From assembly GCF_011742925.1 (NCBI RefSeq), contig NZ_WAEL01000002.1:248001-312000 (forward strand): DNA of 64,000 nt, read 5' to 3'. The position numbers and the translations under genes were made by a program. Below, piece after piece: positions 37,665 through 46,116 of this stretch; position 1 is the stretch's first letter, and every line of letters begins with the position of its first letter. Source of the stretch: Fibrivirga algicola (lineage in GTDB: Bacteria; Bacteroidota; Bacteroidia; Cytophagales; Spirosomataceae). A model generated the notes under the pieces. The model made no database searches and had not been told where the DNA came from. It saw nothing but the letters and a program-made list of their open reading frames with translations.

Positions 37665-39194
37665 ATGAAATTAAAGTCATTAGTTATACTTGCTGTCGTA
37701 GGCCTGTTTGGTAGTGCTTGTCAGGAATCATTCCTCGACATCAACACGAACCCAAATACGTTACCTACAGCATCGCCGAACTACGTATTTACCAACGCGC
37801 TGAATACGACGTCGACAAACATGGTTGGCCCCAACGAAACCGGTTCCTACTGGTCGGGCCAATGGACACAGGGAAATGGCTACATCATCAGCACAACCCT
37901 GTTCGCCTACAACTTTACCAATGGTGATTTCAACTATTGGGATGGGTATTACGACAACCTGCAGGACTATCAGTTTGTGATTGACAACGCCGATAGCTAC
38001 AACCAGAAGTTTTTGAAAGGCCCTGCCAAGGTGATGAAAGCCATGTTGTATCAACAGTTGGTTGATATGTATGGTAACGTACCGTACACAGATGCTCTCA
38101 AAGGCAGTGCAGTCCTGGCGCCTACGTTCGACGATCAGAAGGTGGTGTATGAAACACTGATTCCCCTGCTGGACGAGGCAATCGTTGATTTGAAAGCCAA
38201 TGCGTTTGCCAGTGCCTTCACCGGTGCCGATATCGTCTTCAGAGGCAATACGACCAAATGGATTCAGTTTGCGAACTCGCTGAAGATGCGGATTCTGATG
38301 CGTCAGTCTAAAATTTCAGGCAGAGACACGTATATTAAAACGGAGCTGAACAAAATTGTTACACAGGGCTCAGGCTTCATTACCGGCGAAGAAGTAGGCG
38401 TTGGCGGCTCTTTCTTCTACCTGGCTACGGCCGGCAAATTGAATCCGATCTACGATCGTTGGGGCTATGATGCCAACGGCGCTAAGCGGGCCTTAAACAA
38501 CTACCCCCGATTAACGCAATTCCTGTTCACTAACCTGAAAGCAGCCGGTGACACACTCCGTCTGAAGCGCATTGCGTATGCTAACGGTGGCGAAAATGGC
38601 TCTGTTCCGGGTACCAGTGTACAGAAAGAGGTAGCAGCTAACTACAATGGTACACCGTTTGGTGTTAGCTCGGGTTACCTGCCTGCCAATACCAGCTCAC
38701 TCGGGCCAAGCCTGATCGTGAAAGGCGAATACAACCGCCCTTACATTTTGATGACGGCTGCGGAAGTACAATTCCTGCTGGCAGAAGCTAAACAGCGGTA
38801 TAGTGATGTAACGCTGCCGGGTACGGCTCAGTCTTACTTTGAGGCGGGTATTCTTCAGTCGTTCCGCGTGCTGGGTGCCAACACCGCAGGAGCCACTGCC
38901 TACAAGGGGAGCAAGATCAATAACTACGACTGGGATGCGTCTACCGATAAGCTAGCCGCTATCTATCTACAGAAGTGGATTGCGACAACGAACTTCAGCG
39001 GTCTGGAAGCCTGGGCCGAGTACAGAAGAACGAATATGCCGGTGACACCACAAAGCATTCAGATCGTTGGTGAAACCAAACGTCCGCTCCGCTTCTACTA
39101 TCCAAACTCAGAGTCAGGGTCGAACGGTAAAAACGTAAGTGCACAGGGCACGATCGATGTGTTCACTACCCGCTTATTCTGGGATGTTGACTAG
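37665..39194 (+). CDS. SusD/RagB-family outer-membrane lipoprotein, unit 3
   Basis: 509 residues. Lipobox VGLFGSAC followed by FLDINTNPNTLPTASPNYVF. QQLVDMYGNVPYTDALKG and QKWIATTNFSGLEAWAEYRR are the usual conserved segments. It starts 22 bp after SusC. Unlike units 1 and 2, no DUF1735-like gene follows; a terminator comes directly. Confidence 0.95.
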   Translation: MKLKSLVILAVVGLFGSACQESFLDINTNPNTLPTASPNYVFTNALNTTSTNMVGPNETGSYWSGQWTQGNGYIISTTLFAYNFTNGDFNYWDGYYDNLQDYQFVIDNADSYNQKFLKGPAKVMKAMLYQQLVDMYGNVPYTDALKGSAVLAPTFDDQKVVYETLIPLLDEAIVDLKANAFASAFTGADIVFRGNTTKWIQFANSLKMRILMRQSKISGRDTYIKTELNKIVTQGSGFITGEEVGVGGSFFYLATAGKLNPIYDRWGYDANGAKRALNNYPRLTQFLFTNLKAAGDTLRLKRIAYANGGENGSVPGTSVQKEVAANYNGTPFGVSSGYLPANTSSLGPSLIVKGEYNRPYILMTAAEVQFLLAEAKQRYSDVTLPGTAQSYFEAGILQSFRVLGANTAGATAYKGSKINNYDWDASTDKLAAIYLQKWIATTNFSGLEAWAEYRRTNMPVTPQSIQIVGETKRPLRFYYPNSESGSNGKNVSAQGTIDVFTTRLFWDVD

Positions 39195-39216
39195 ATTACT
39201 CCGCTGACAGATTACC

Positions 39217-39251
39217 CAACAGAAGGCCATCAACTTGATGGCCTTCTGTTG
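39217..39251 (+). terminator. Terminator after SusC/D unit 3
   Basis: CAACAGAAGGCCATCAA (39217-39233) pairs perfectly with 39235-39251, leaving one base between the arms. The 17-bp stem is GC-rich in the middle. Confidence 0.8.
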
Positions 39252-39273
39252 TATACAATAGCCTAAAAACGAA

Positions 39274-39302
39274 AAAGCGAGTCGATAGCATCGGCTCGCT
39301 TT
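39274..39302 (+). terminator. Second hairpin after SusC/D unit 3
   Basis: AAAGCGAG (39274-39281) pairs with CTCGCTTT (39295-39302) and the stem continues inward with a G-T pair and four more pairs around a 3-nt loop. Together with the hairpin 22 bp upstream it forms a double terminator. Confidence 0.7.
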
Positions 39303-39573
39303 CTAATTACGCTTTATCCAACTATTAAGATCAGGACGGCTAGATATGGTGTAACTAGTCAGTATATAATAGTTTCTTGTATTCAGTAGCCTAAGGGGCA
39401 AACTATGTGTCTTTTGAGTTACCAAATATCATAAATTCCACTTTACAATAGGTACGGTACATCGCTATTTTTATTTAAAGGATGTTGATACATGATTCAT
39501 ACTATCGAATAACTCAACTTTTTGGTCTCGAAGTAGTTCTATTGTAACTCAACCGATTTAATAGACTCAAATT
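39303..39573. other. AT-rich intergenic region without a recognised gene
   Basis: 270 bp between the SusD terminators and the acidic protein gene. I found no open frame or RNA. A TTTG at 39521-39524 lies at a -33-like distance from a poor -7 match, so the promoter of the acidic-protein genes may use another sigma factor (inference). Confidence 0.4.
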
Positions 39574-40065
39574 ATGGATACCGACCAAACCAAATTAGCC
39601 TATAGTAGCGATGATTCCGCTAACCCTGATTTTGAAAGCGACAACCGTAACCGGGAAGAGCTGGAGAACTCAGCCAATGGATTAGACAGCACAGAAGTTC
39701 GGGATGGTCAGAATGGCCGCAACATCCGGGGAATTGGCAGCACTGACATGGATAGCGAGAACGGTGTGATCCGGATGGGCGACATGGACAACAGCACAAT
39801 GGAAGTCACCGAAGAGGGCAAGCAGAACGCTGCTGCGGGCGCGAACCAGACCAACACTTCGACTGTCAGTGTAACAACGGCTGGCCCGGATGACTACGCG
39901 TCTGATCCTGTTGTAAACGTACCCAACGCCCAACTGGAAGCTAAGAAACAGGATGGGGAGGATGACGAAACCGACGATGATACAGATTCTTCTGTCTCAC
40001 AGGAAGAAACCGAAGAAGACGTAGCCGAAACAGGTACGTCAACCGATCATCAGCCAACGTATTAA
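39574..40065 (+). CDS. Acidic, disordered low-complexity protein
   Basis: 163 residues rich in Asp, Glu, Asn, Ser, Thr and Gly, with no hydrophobic core, signal peptide or cysteine. The C-terminal third is extremely acidic (EDDETDDDTDSSVSQEET). Predicted intrinsically disordered and cytosolic. I recognise no domain. Such proteins are sometimes stress or desiccation proteins, but that is only a compositional analogy. It precedes a second protein of like composition by 33 bp, so the two form an operon. Confidence 0.75.
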   Translation: MDTDQTKLAYSSDDSANPDFESDNRNREELENSANGLDSTEVRDGQNGRNIRGIGSTDMDSENGVIRMGDMDNSTMEVTEEGKQNAAAGANQTNTSTVSVTTAGPDDYASDPVVNVPNAQLEAKKQDGEDDETDDDTDSSVSQEETEEDVAETGTSTDHQPTY

Positions 40066-40098
40066 ATCAATTAATAATCACGTAAACTCAACGAAATC

Positions 40099-40437
40099 AT
40101 GAGCGTATCAAGCAACATCCGCAAAGAAAGTACTGAGTCGCACGCGGCTCGTCAAATGCACAGCACCATGGGTAGTTCACCCGACGGAGGCATGGCGCAA
40201 TTGAACGACAAGAATCTTGACAACGAGTTGCCTTCTCGCCTGAACGATCGGGCCAACAATACGTCGGTAGCCGAAGACGTACAGGCCATTGAAGACACTG
40301 TAGCTGCTGAGGGTGATGACACCACAACAGACAGCAGCGACCAGCCTGTGCTGACAACCGACACAGAATACGGATCAGAGCAAGTACGGCCAACCCACGT
40401 AGCCGACGCTGACTGGAACCGGACTACTGAAGAGTAA
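40099..40437 (+). CDS. Second acidic disordered protein
   Basis: 112 residues with the same style as its upstream neighbour: polar, no hydrophobic segment, acidic second half (EDVQAIEDTVAAEGDDTTTD). The N-terminus MSVSSNIRKESTESHAARQM is slightly basic. No family recognised. The segment LNDKNLDNELPSRLNDRANN could form a short helix. Confidence 0.72.
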   Translation: MSVSSNIRKESTESHAARQMHSTMGSSPDGGMAQLNDKNLDNELPSRLNDRANNTSVAEDVQAIEDTVAAEGDDTTTDSSDQPVLTTDTEYGSEQVRPTHVADADWNRTTEE

Positions 40438-40457
40438 CAGTCGGTAATCGAGTACGT

Positions 40458-40562
40458 CAATCAAGTTTTTGGGTAGGGTCTACAGACCAGATAGCGTTGC
40501 TAATCCGATTCAATTGGTAGCGACGCTATTTCTCCTGTAGGTTCTACCCAAAAATTTGATTG
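40458..40562. repeat. 105-bp imperfect foldback element
   Basis: The ends CAATCAAGTTTTTGGGTAG (40458-40476) and 40544-40562 pair at 18 of 19 positions. Inside, CTACAG/CTGTAG and ATAGCGTTGCT/AGCGACGCTAT (10 of 11) extend the fold almost to the centre. No target-site duplication flanks it. It may end the acidic-protein operon or be a structured RNA. Confidence 0.6.
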
Positions 40563-40581
40563 GCATTTTCGGTATTGGGGG

Positions 40582-40589
40582 TAAATTTG
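40582..40589 (+). promoter_or_regulatory. -7 element upstream of the secreted thioredoxin gene
   Basis: TAAATTTG matches TAnnTTTG and lies 74 nt before the start at 40664. A TTTG at 40555-40558 is 23 nt upstream, slightly too far for the consensus. Between it and the start, TACCGCACT (40592-40600) can pair with AGTGCGGTA (40617-40625), a stem-loop in the 5' leader. Confidence 0.45.
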
Positions 40590-40663
40590 GCTACCGCACT
40601 CGTACACAGAAACGAAAGTGCGGTATCTATTCGTTAGATACGTATCATAACCGTTCCCCAATC

Positions 40664-41089
40664 ATGCGTCAATTACTTAGCCTGTGCCTTGTTGTTCTCT
40701 TTACCGCCTCGTCATTCACGCCAGCCAATGACGATGAATCGAAGGCGGGGATTCAGTTTACCAGCGCTCGTTGGGCCGATATTCTGAAGAAAGCAAAAGC
40801 AGAAAACAAGCTGATCTTCCTGGACGCCTACGCTAGCTGGTGTGGTCCATGCAAAATGTTGCAGAAGAATGTATTCACCCAAAAGACAGTTGGTGATTAC
40901 TTCAACAAAAAATTCATAAATGTGAAGATGGACATGGAGAAAGGCGAAGGCCCTGCGCTTGCCCAGATGTATCCGTTGGAAGCGTACCCCACACTTCTGT
41001 TCATCAACGGCAATGGTCGCGTAGTGAAAAAAGCCATTGGGTATATGTCGGCTGACGACCTGATTGGCGTGGGCAAAAGCGTGAAGTAA
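40664..41089 (+). CDS. Secreted thioredoxin-fold protein
   Basis: 141 residues from the ATG at 40664, where a signal peptide starts (MRQLLSLCLVVLFTASSFTPA); upstream in-frame codons lie over the hairpin and look non-coding. The active site is YASWCGPCKMLQKNVF, with KFINVKMDMEKGEG and the cis-proline region YPTLLFIN. It should act as a periplasmic disulfide reductase or exchange protein. Monocistronic. Confidence 0.9.
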   Translation: MRQLLSLCLVVLFTASSFTPANDDESKAGIQFTSARWADILKKAKAENKLIFLDAYASWCGPCKMLQKNVFTQKTVGDYFNKKFINVKMDMEKGEGPALAQMYPLEAYPTLLFINGNGRVVKKAIGYMSADDLIGVGKSVK

Positions 41090-41115
41090 GTCACAAAGCA
41101 CGTCTCATTAAGAAA

Positions 41116-41159
41116 AAGAGTTGGTTGACGGATGAGTACGCTCACGTTGACCAACTCTT
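41116..41159 (+). terminator. Hairpin after the secreted thioredoxin gene
   Basis: AAGAGTTGGT (41116-41125) pairs with ACCAACTCTT (41150-41159); the inside adds further short pairings. The right arm is followed by ATTTGTTTG. Confidence 0.6.
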
Positions 41160-41261
41160 ATTTGTTTGTTAGTGAGGCTTGCTTAGTTGGCTAAACAGAA
41201 CCCCTACCCTCGCCCTGGTGTTATAGCATAAGGCCTGCTAACGAACGGCTTGATCTCCTGA

Positions 41262-43676
41262 ATGCTTTACCCCAATACCCTCGAACAAAAATTAGGTTTC
41301 GATAAAATCCGCGAACTGCTGCGGCAGGCCTGCATATCCCCCCTAGGGCAGGACTATGTGGATAAGATTCGCTTTTCCGACAATCACCAACTGATTGATA
41401 AGCTGCTGCGTCAGACCTACGAGTTTACGCAGATCGTACAATACGAACCCGATTTTCCGCAGAGTAATTACCTCGATGTGCGTCCTCAATTGCAGAAGGC
41501 CCGCGTAGAAGGGATCACACTCATGGAAGATGAGTTTTTTGACCTGAAACTGGCCCTGAAAACCATTCAGGACTGCCTGCGCTTTCTGGCCAATCAGGAA
41601 GAAGACCAATACCCCTACCTCGCCGAACTGGCCCAGCCCGTAACCGTCGACAAAAACCTACTGGCTGCCCTCGAGCGCGTCATTGACGATCGTGGCCATG
41701 TTCGTGACAATGCCTCCCCAGAACTGGCCAGCATTCGCCGCCGCATTATCTCTGAACAGGCCAACCTGCGCAAACGCCTCGACAGTATCCTGCGCACCGC
41801 CCGCCAGCAAGGCTGGATTCCCGACGATCTGGGCCTGACTATTCGCGGTGGACGGCTGGTTATTCCGTTGGCGGCCGAACACAAGCGGAAGATAAGGGGC
41901 TTCGTTCATGACGAGTCCGACACGGGCAAAACCGTGTACATTGAACCCGCTGAAGTGTTCGATGGCAACAACGAGGTACGTGAACTGGAATATGAAGAAC
42001 GCCGCGAGGTATACCGGATTTTGCTGGCCCTAACCGATCAGATCCGTCCCTTTCTACCTGATTTGAGTAAAGCGGTCAACTTCCTGGCGCAGATCGACTT
42101 TATTCGGGCCAAGGCAAAGCTAGCTGGCGAACTACAGGCGGGTATGCCGCAGGTGATGAACCGTCCAGTGTTGAACTGGACTGCCGCCCGACACCCCCTC
42201 CTCTATCTGTCGCATCAGAAGCAGAAAAAGAGCGTAGTGCCGCTCAACATTCTTCTCGACGATCAGCAGCGCATTCTGATTATTTCCGGCCCCAACGCGG
42301 GTGGTAAGTCTATTGCCCTAAAAACCATTGGCCTGCTGCAGTACATGATGCAGTGCGGCTTGCTGGTGCCTATGGCCGAGTATTCCGATATGGGAGTGTT
42401 CCAGAACCTGTTTATCGACATTGGTGATGAACAATCGCTGGAAAATGACCTTAGTACGTACTCGTCGCACCTGACCAACATGCAGAAGTTTCTGGTGGGA
42501 GCCAACAAACGTACGCTCTTCCTGATCGACGAATTTGGTACCGGTACTGAACCAGGGCAGGGCGGTGCTATTGCCGAGGCTATCTTGGAAGAACTCAATA
42601 AGTCGGGCGCGTATGGTGTCATAAATACGCACTACACTAACCTGAAAGTCTTTGCTGATAAAACAGCAGGCCTCATCAACGGAGCCATGCGCTTTGATGG
42701 CGAGAAGCTGGAGCCCCTCTACGAACTGGAGATGGGCCGACCCGGCTCATCGTTCGCGTTTGAGATTGCCCGGAAGATCAATCTGCCTAACGCCGTAATT
42801 GAGCGCGCCAAGGAGAAACTGGGCAACCAGCAGGTGAACTTCGAGAAACTACTGAAAGAACTGGATATTGAGAAGCGTGTTTTTTCTGAAAAGAACCTCG
42901 ATATCAGCATCAAACAGCGGAAAGTATCGCAGCAGCTAGCGGAGTATACGGCCCTGAAAACCCGGCTCGACAACGAACAGAAGCAATTGCTGAACACGGC
43001 CAAAGCCAAGGCAAAAACGCTGGTGCAGGAAGCCAATCAGCGCATCGAAAACACGATTCGTGAGATCAAGGAATCGAAGGCTGACAAAGATACGACGCGC
43101 CAGGTACGTGCTGAACTACAGCAGTTTGACCAGAAGGAGCTGAAGCCTGAAGTGGTGGTTGAACCCGCCAAACCAAAAGAGCCCGAAGAAGAATTTGTAA
43201 ACGACAATACGCCCATTGGCGTGGGAAGTTACGTGCGCATCGACGGGCAAACGGCAATTGGCGAAGTACTGGCCATTCGGGGTAAAGATGCAGAAGTCCG
43301 GATCGGCGAGCTAAAGTCGAACATTAAGCTGAACCGGCTCGAAAAGGTAAGCCGCAAGACCTACCGGGAGGCCGTAGGTATCCGCGAGAAGCCCCGTAGC
43401 CAGGGTATGGACCTAAACGAGAAGATGATGAATTTTTCGTTTAACCTCGACATTCGGGGGTATCGCGGTGAAGAAGCGCTCGGCGAACTCGACCGATTCA
43501 TGGACAGTGCCCTGATGCTCGGTTACCCCGAACTTCGCATTGTACATGGCAAAGGCGACGGTATCCTACGGACTCTGGTGCGTAATCACCTCCGCTCTTA
43601 CAAGCAGGTAGCCGGCATGGCCGACGAACACGCCGATCGGGGCGGGCAAGGCGTTACATTGGTAAAAATGAAGTAA
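41262..43676 (+). CDS. mutS2: Endonuclease MutS2
   Basis: 804 residues. The Walker A motif is GPNAGGKS and the signature DEFGTGTEPGQGGAIAEAIL follows, then a coiled-coil region (FEKLLKELDIEKRVFSEKNL) and a C-terminal Smr nuclease domain (LDIRGYRGEEAL, IVHGKGDGILR). MutS2 suppresses recombination and, in other bacteria, rescues collided ribosomes through its Smr/KOW region. Length and order fit the family. Confidence 0.96.
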   Translation: MLYPNTLEQKLGFDKIRELLRQACISPLGQDYVDKIRFSDNHQLIDKLLRQTYEFTQIVQYEPDFPQSNYLDVRPQLQKARVEGITLMEDEFFDLKLALKTIQDCLRFLANQEEDQYPYLAELAQPVTVDKNLLAALERVIDDRGHVRDNASPELASIRRRIISEQANLRKRLDSILRTARQQGWIPDDLGLTIRGGRLVIPLAAEHKRKIRGFVHDESDTGKTVYIEPAEVFDGNNEVRELEYEERREVYRILLALTDQIRPFLPDLSKAVNFLAQIDFIRAKAKLAGELQAGMPQVMNRPVLNWTAARHPLLYLSHQKQKKSVVPLNILLDDQQRILIISGPNAGGKSIALKTIGLLQYMMQCGLLVPMAEYSDMGVFQNLFIDIGDEQSLENDLSTYSSHLTNMQKFLVGANKRTLFLIDEFGTGTEPGQGGAIAEAILEELNKSGAYGVINTHYTNLKVFADKTAGLINGAMRFDGEKLEPLYELEMGRPGSSFAFEIARKINLPNAVIERAKEKLGNQQVNFEKLLKELDIEKRVFSEKNLDISIKQRKVSQQLAEYTALKTRLDNEQKQLLNTAKAKAKTLVQEANQRIENTIREIKESKADKDTTRQVRAELQQFDQKELKPEVVVEPAKPKEPEEEFVNDNTPIGVGSYVRIDGQTAIGEVLAIRGKDAEVRIGELKSNIKLNRLEKVSRKTYREAVGIREKPRSQGMDLNEKMMNFSFNLDIRGYRGEEALGELDRFMDSALMLGYPELRIVHGKGDGILRTLVRNHLRSYKQVAGMADEHADRGGQGVTLVKMK

Positions 43677-43685
43677 CTATTTTAA

Positions 43686-43758
43686 AGGGTAGTTCAGGCG
43701 CTGCGTGCTGCCACGGTAGGCAATAGACTGTGGCAACGCCCAGTGCCTGAACTACCCT
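43686..43758. terminator. Bidirectional hairpin between mutS2 and trpF
   Basis: AGGGTAGTTCAGGC (43686-43699) pairs perfectly with GCCTGAACTACCCT (43745-43758); a second smaller stem can form inside. It lies between the convergent mutS2 and trpF 3' ends. Confidence 0.65.
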
Positions 43759-43771
43759 CTATTGCTTTCAC

Positions 43772-44431
43772 TCACTGATTAAAGACCTGCGTCATGAATG
43801 CTTCCAGCTTCACAGGGTCTAGCTGTCCGTTGGTGCGCACGCCGCTACACAGATCGAGCCCAAACGGCTGAACCGCCTCGATGGCCTGCCGCACATTGTC
43901 GGGTCGTAACCCACCAGCCAGAAAGATGGGCACCGGCGACAGCTCCCGAATCTGCCGGCTCAGCGCCCAGTCGTGTACCCGGCCTGTGCCACCCAATTCT
44001 TTCACCGCGAGAGTAGGGTTCCCACTGTCGAGCAGCAACGCATCCACATGCGGGGCAATGTGCAGGGCCTCTTCCACGGATGACTGGTCAATGACGTGGA
44101 TCACCTGAACCAGCCGTATCCCCGGTAAGGCGGCACGTATCTGGTCATACGTACCTAGTCGAAGAGCATCCACGATCTGAACCGTATTGGTGTTCACCCG
44201 TTGCTGGTGCGCAATGATCTGATCGGCGTCGGTTTCACTTGTCAGTAGAAACGTGGCAACCGGAGGTGGCACCCGTTTGGCAATAGCCGCAATTTGTCCG
44301 TCGGTGATCACCCCCGGACCGCTGGGCATTGCCCCAACCAACCCTAAAGCAGCTGCGCCCATTGCTATAGCCAACCGGGCCTCCTCGTCATCACGGATAC
44401 AGCATATTTTCACATGTGGCGAAATAATCAT
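43772..44431 (-). CDS. trpF: Phosphoribosylanthranilate isomerase (TrpF-like)
   Basis: 219 residues. VKICCIRDDEEA carries the catalytic cysteine (usual KICG), LLLDSG the catalytic Asp, and GGTGRVHDW and IFLAGGLRPDNV the phosphate-binding loops of TrpF. It would convert phosphoribosylanthranilate in tryptophan synthesis. No other trp gene is near. The second cysteine in place of glycine in the first motif, and the isolated position, leave some doubt about substrate. The start lies 4 nt after a -7 element. Confidence 0.8.
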   Translation of the reverse strand: MIISPHVKICCIRDDEEARLAIAMGAAALGLVGAMPSGPGVITDGQIAAIAKRVPPPVATFLLTSETDADQIIAHQQRVNTNTVQIVDALRLGTYDQIRAALPGIRLVQVIHVIDQSSVEEALHIAPHVDALLLDSGNPTLAVKELGGTGRVHDWALSRQIRELSPVPIFLAGGLRPDNVRQAIEAVQPFGLDLCSGVRTNGQLDPVKLEAFMTQVFNQ

Positions 44432-44435
44432 AAAG

Positions 44436-44443
44436 CAAATATA
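44436..44443 (-). promoter_or_regulatory. -7 element of trpF, implying a leaderless mRNA
   Basis: TATATTTG (minus strand) is an exact TAnnTTTG match and ends only 4 nt before the ATG at 44431. Transcription would begin at or very near the start codon. No -33 TTTG is visible. Confidence 0.55.
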
Positions 44444-44640
44444 CCAAAGCGCCGTATTGATGTGCTGGATGGAAACCGCTTGCTTACATTTGGAGTTGTA
44501 TGACTGCCCCTACTATGTCTTTGAACTTTTCGATGTTGTAGCAGGGTATTCGATTGCTTTTGGTACTAATTTCGCCCGCTGCTCTTAGTACGGGCACACA
44601 ACCCATTAACGCTGAATTTCTTTTACCCCCGCACGCACGT

Positions 44641-45918
44641 ATGGCAAGCACTGCTGAACTGATCGTAGACGGCAAATCGTATACCTTCCCCACTCTGGAA
44701 GGAACAGAAAACGAAAACGCCGTTGATATTTCCAACCTCCGTGACCAGACGGGTTACGTCACCCTCGACCGAGGGTACAAGAATACCGGTGCTACCCAGA
44801 GTGCCATTACGTTCTTAGACGGCGAGGAGGGAATCCTGCGCTATCGCGGTTATTCAATTGAAGACCTGGCGTCGAAAGCCTCTTTTCTGGAGGTATCTTA
44901 CTTACTGATCTACGGTGAACTGCCCACTCAGGAGCAGTTCAATACGTTCTCAACGGGCATCCGCCGGCATACCCTCGTCAATGAGGATATGCGCAAGATA
45001 TTCGATGGCTTCCCGGTCAATGCGCACCCCATGTGCGTGCTAGGGTCGCTTGTCAATGCCATGAGTGCGTTCTATCCCGATTCGCAGGAGGGCAAAAATA
45101 CCGATCTACACATCACCCGCCTGATGGCCAAATTGCCTACACTGGCAACCTGGTCGTACAAGCGGTCGCAGGGGCACCCTACGAATTACCCAAAAAATGA
45201 ACTGGATTACATCGCCAACTTCCTGAACATGATGTTCGCGTTGCCGGTGGAAGATTATAAAGTTGACCCGGTTGTAGCGGAAGCGCTGAACGTGCTGCTG
45301 ATTCTACACGCTGACCACGAACAGAACTGCTCGACCAGCACCGTTCGGCTCGTCGGCTCATCGCAAGCCAACATCTACTCGTCGATTGCAGCGGGTGTAA
45401 ACGCCCTGTGGGGTCCCCTGCATGGTGGCGCCAACCAGGAAGTGATTGAGATGCTGGAAGAGATCAAAGAAGGTGGTGGCGATGTAGCTAAATACATCGA
45501 CATGGCCAAGAATGCCAAAACTACGGGCTTCCGGCTGTTTGGCTTCGGTCACCGCGTCTACAAAAACTTTGATCCTCGCGCCAAGATCATCAAGAAGGCG
45601 GCCGACGATGTACTCAGCAAATTGGGTGTGAATGATCCCGTATTGGAAATTGCCAAAGGCCTCGAAGAAGCCGCGCTGAACGACCCATATTTTGTACAGC
45701 GCAAACTGTATCCGAACGTCGATTTCTATTCGGGCATCATCTACCGCGCCCTCGGCATTCCAACCAACATGTTTACGGTGATGTTCGCCATCGGCCGCTT
45801 GCCCGGCTGGATTGCCCAATGGAAAGAAATGCGCGAGCAGAAAGAGCCAATCGGCCGCCCTCGTCAGATCTATACCGGTTCTACCCTCCGCGAATTCAAA
45901 GAAATCAGCCAGCGGTAG
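44641..45918 (+). CDS. gltA: Citrate synthase
   Basis: 425 residues starting MASTAELIVDG (ATG 44641); 29 codons of upstream open frame are not conserved-looking. Active-site motifs are LHADHEQNCSTSTVR, GALWGPLHGGANQ-type (NALWGPLHGGANQEVIEML), GFGHRVYKNFDPRA and VDFYSGIIYRALGIPTNMFT. It condenses acetyl-CoA and oxaloacetate as the entry to the TCA cycle. Hexameric type II length. Divergent from trpF with 209 bp between. Confidence 0.97.
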   Translation: MASTAELIVDGKSYTFPTLEGTENENAVDISNLRDQTGYVTLDRGYKNTGATQSAITFLDGEEGILRYRGYSIEDLASKASFLEVSYLLIYGELPTQEQFNTFSTGIRRHTLVNEDMRKIFDGFPVNAHPMCVLGSLVNAMSAFYPDSQEGKNTDLHITRLMAKLPTLATWSYKRSQGHPTNYPKNELDYIANFLNMMFALPVEDYKVDPVVAEALNVLLILHADHEQNCSTSTVRLVGSSQANIYSSIAAGVNALWGPLHGGANQEVIEMLEEIKEGGGDVAKYIDMAKNAKTTGFRLFGFGHRVYKNFDPRAKIIKKAADDVLSKLGVNDPVLEIAKGLEEAALNDPYFVQRKLYPNVDFYSGIIYRALGIPTNMFTVMFAIGRLPGWIAQWKEMREQKEPIGRPRQIYTGSTLREFKEISQR

Positions 45919-45940
45919 TATCAATTATCAGTTATGTGTA

Positions 45941-45978
45941 AAGGGGAGCTAATCGGAGGATTGGCTCCCCTTTTTTTT
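45941..45978 (+). terminator. Terminator after gltA
   Basis: AAGGGGAGC (45941-45949) pairs with GCTCCCCTT (45964-45972), extended inward by a G-T pair and three A-T pairs, and is followed by a run of T. Confidence 0.92.
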
Positions 45979-46116
45979 AACCGAACAATAGATAAGCAGC
46001 TGCTAATAGACGAAGTACACTCGTAACCAGTAGTTTAGGTACGTTCGCTTTACAAGGTCACCAAGAACTTCTTGACTTCGTGTTTCTGTAATCATCTATC
46101 CGGAGGAAAAGCAAGG

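Noticed and set aside
22241-39194. Classical complete polysaccharide utilisation locus
   Set aside because: No glycoside hydrolase, lyase, anti-sigma/ECF pair or hybrid sensor is present between or beside the units.
40458-40562. Insertion of a MITE
   Set aside because: No target-site duplication is visible at the ends and no second copy occurs in the window; kept only as a foldback.
44554-44640. Upstream start for citrate synthase
   Set aside because: Citrate synthases of this type begin near MASTAELIVDG; the extra 29 codons show no conservation-like pattern.
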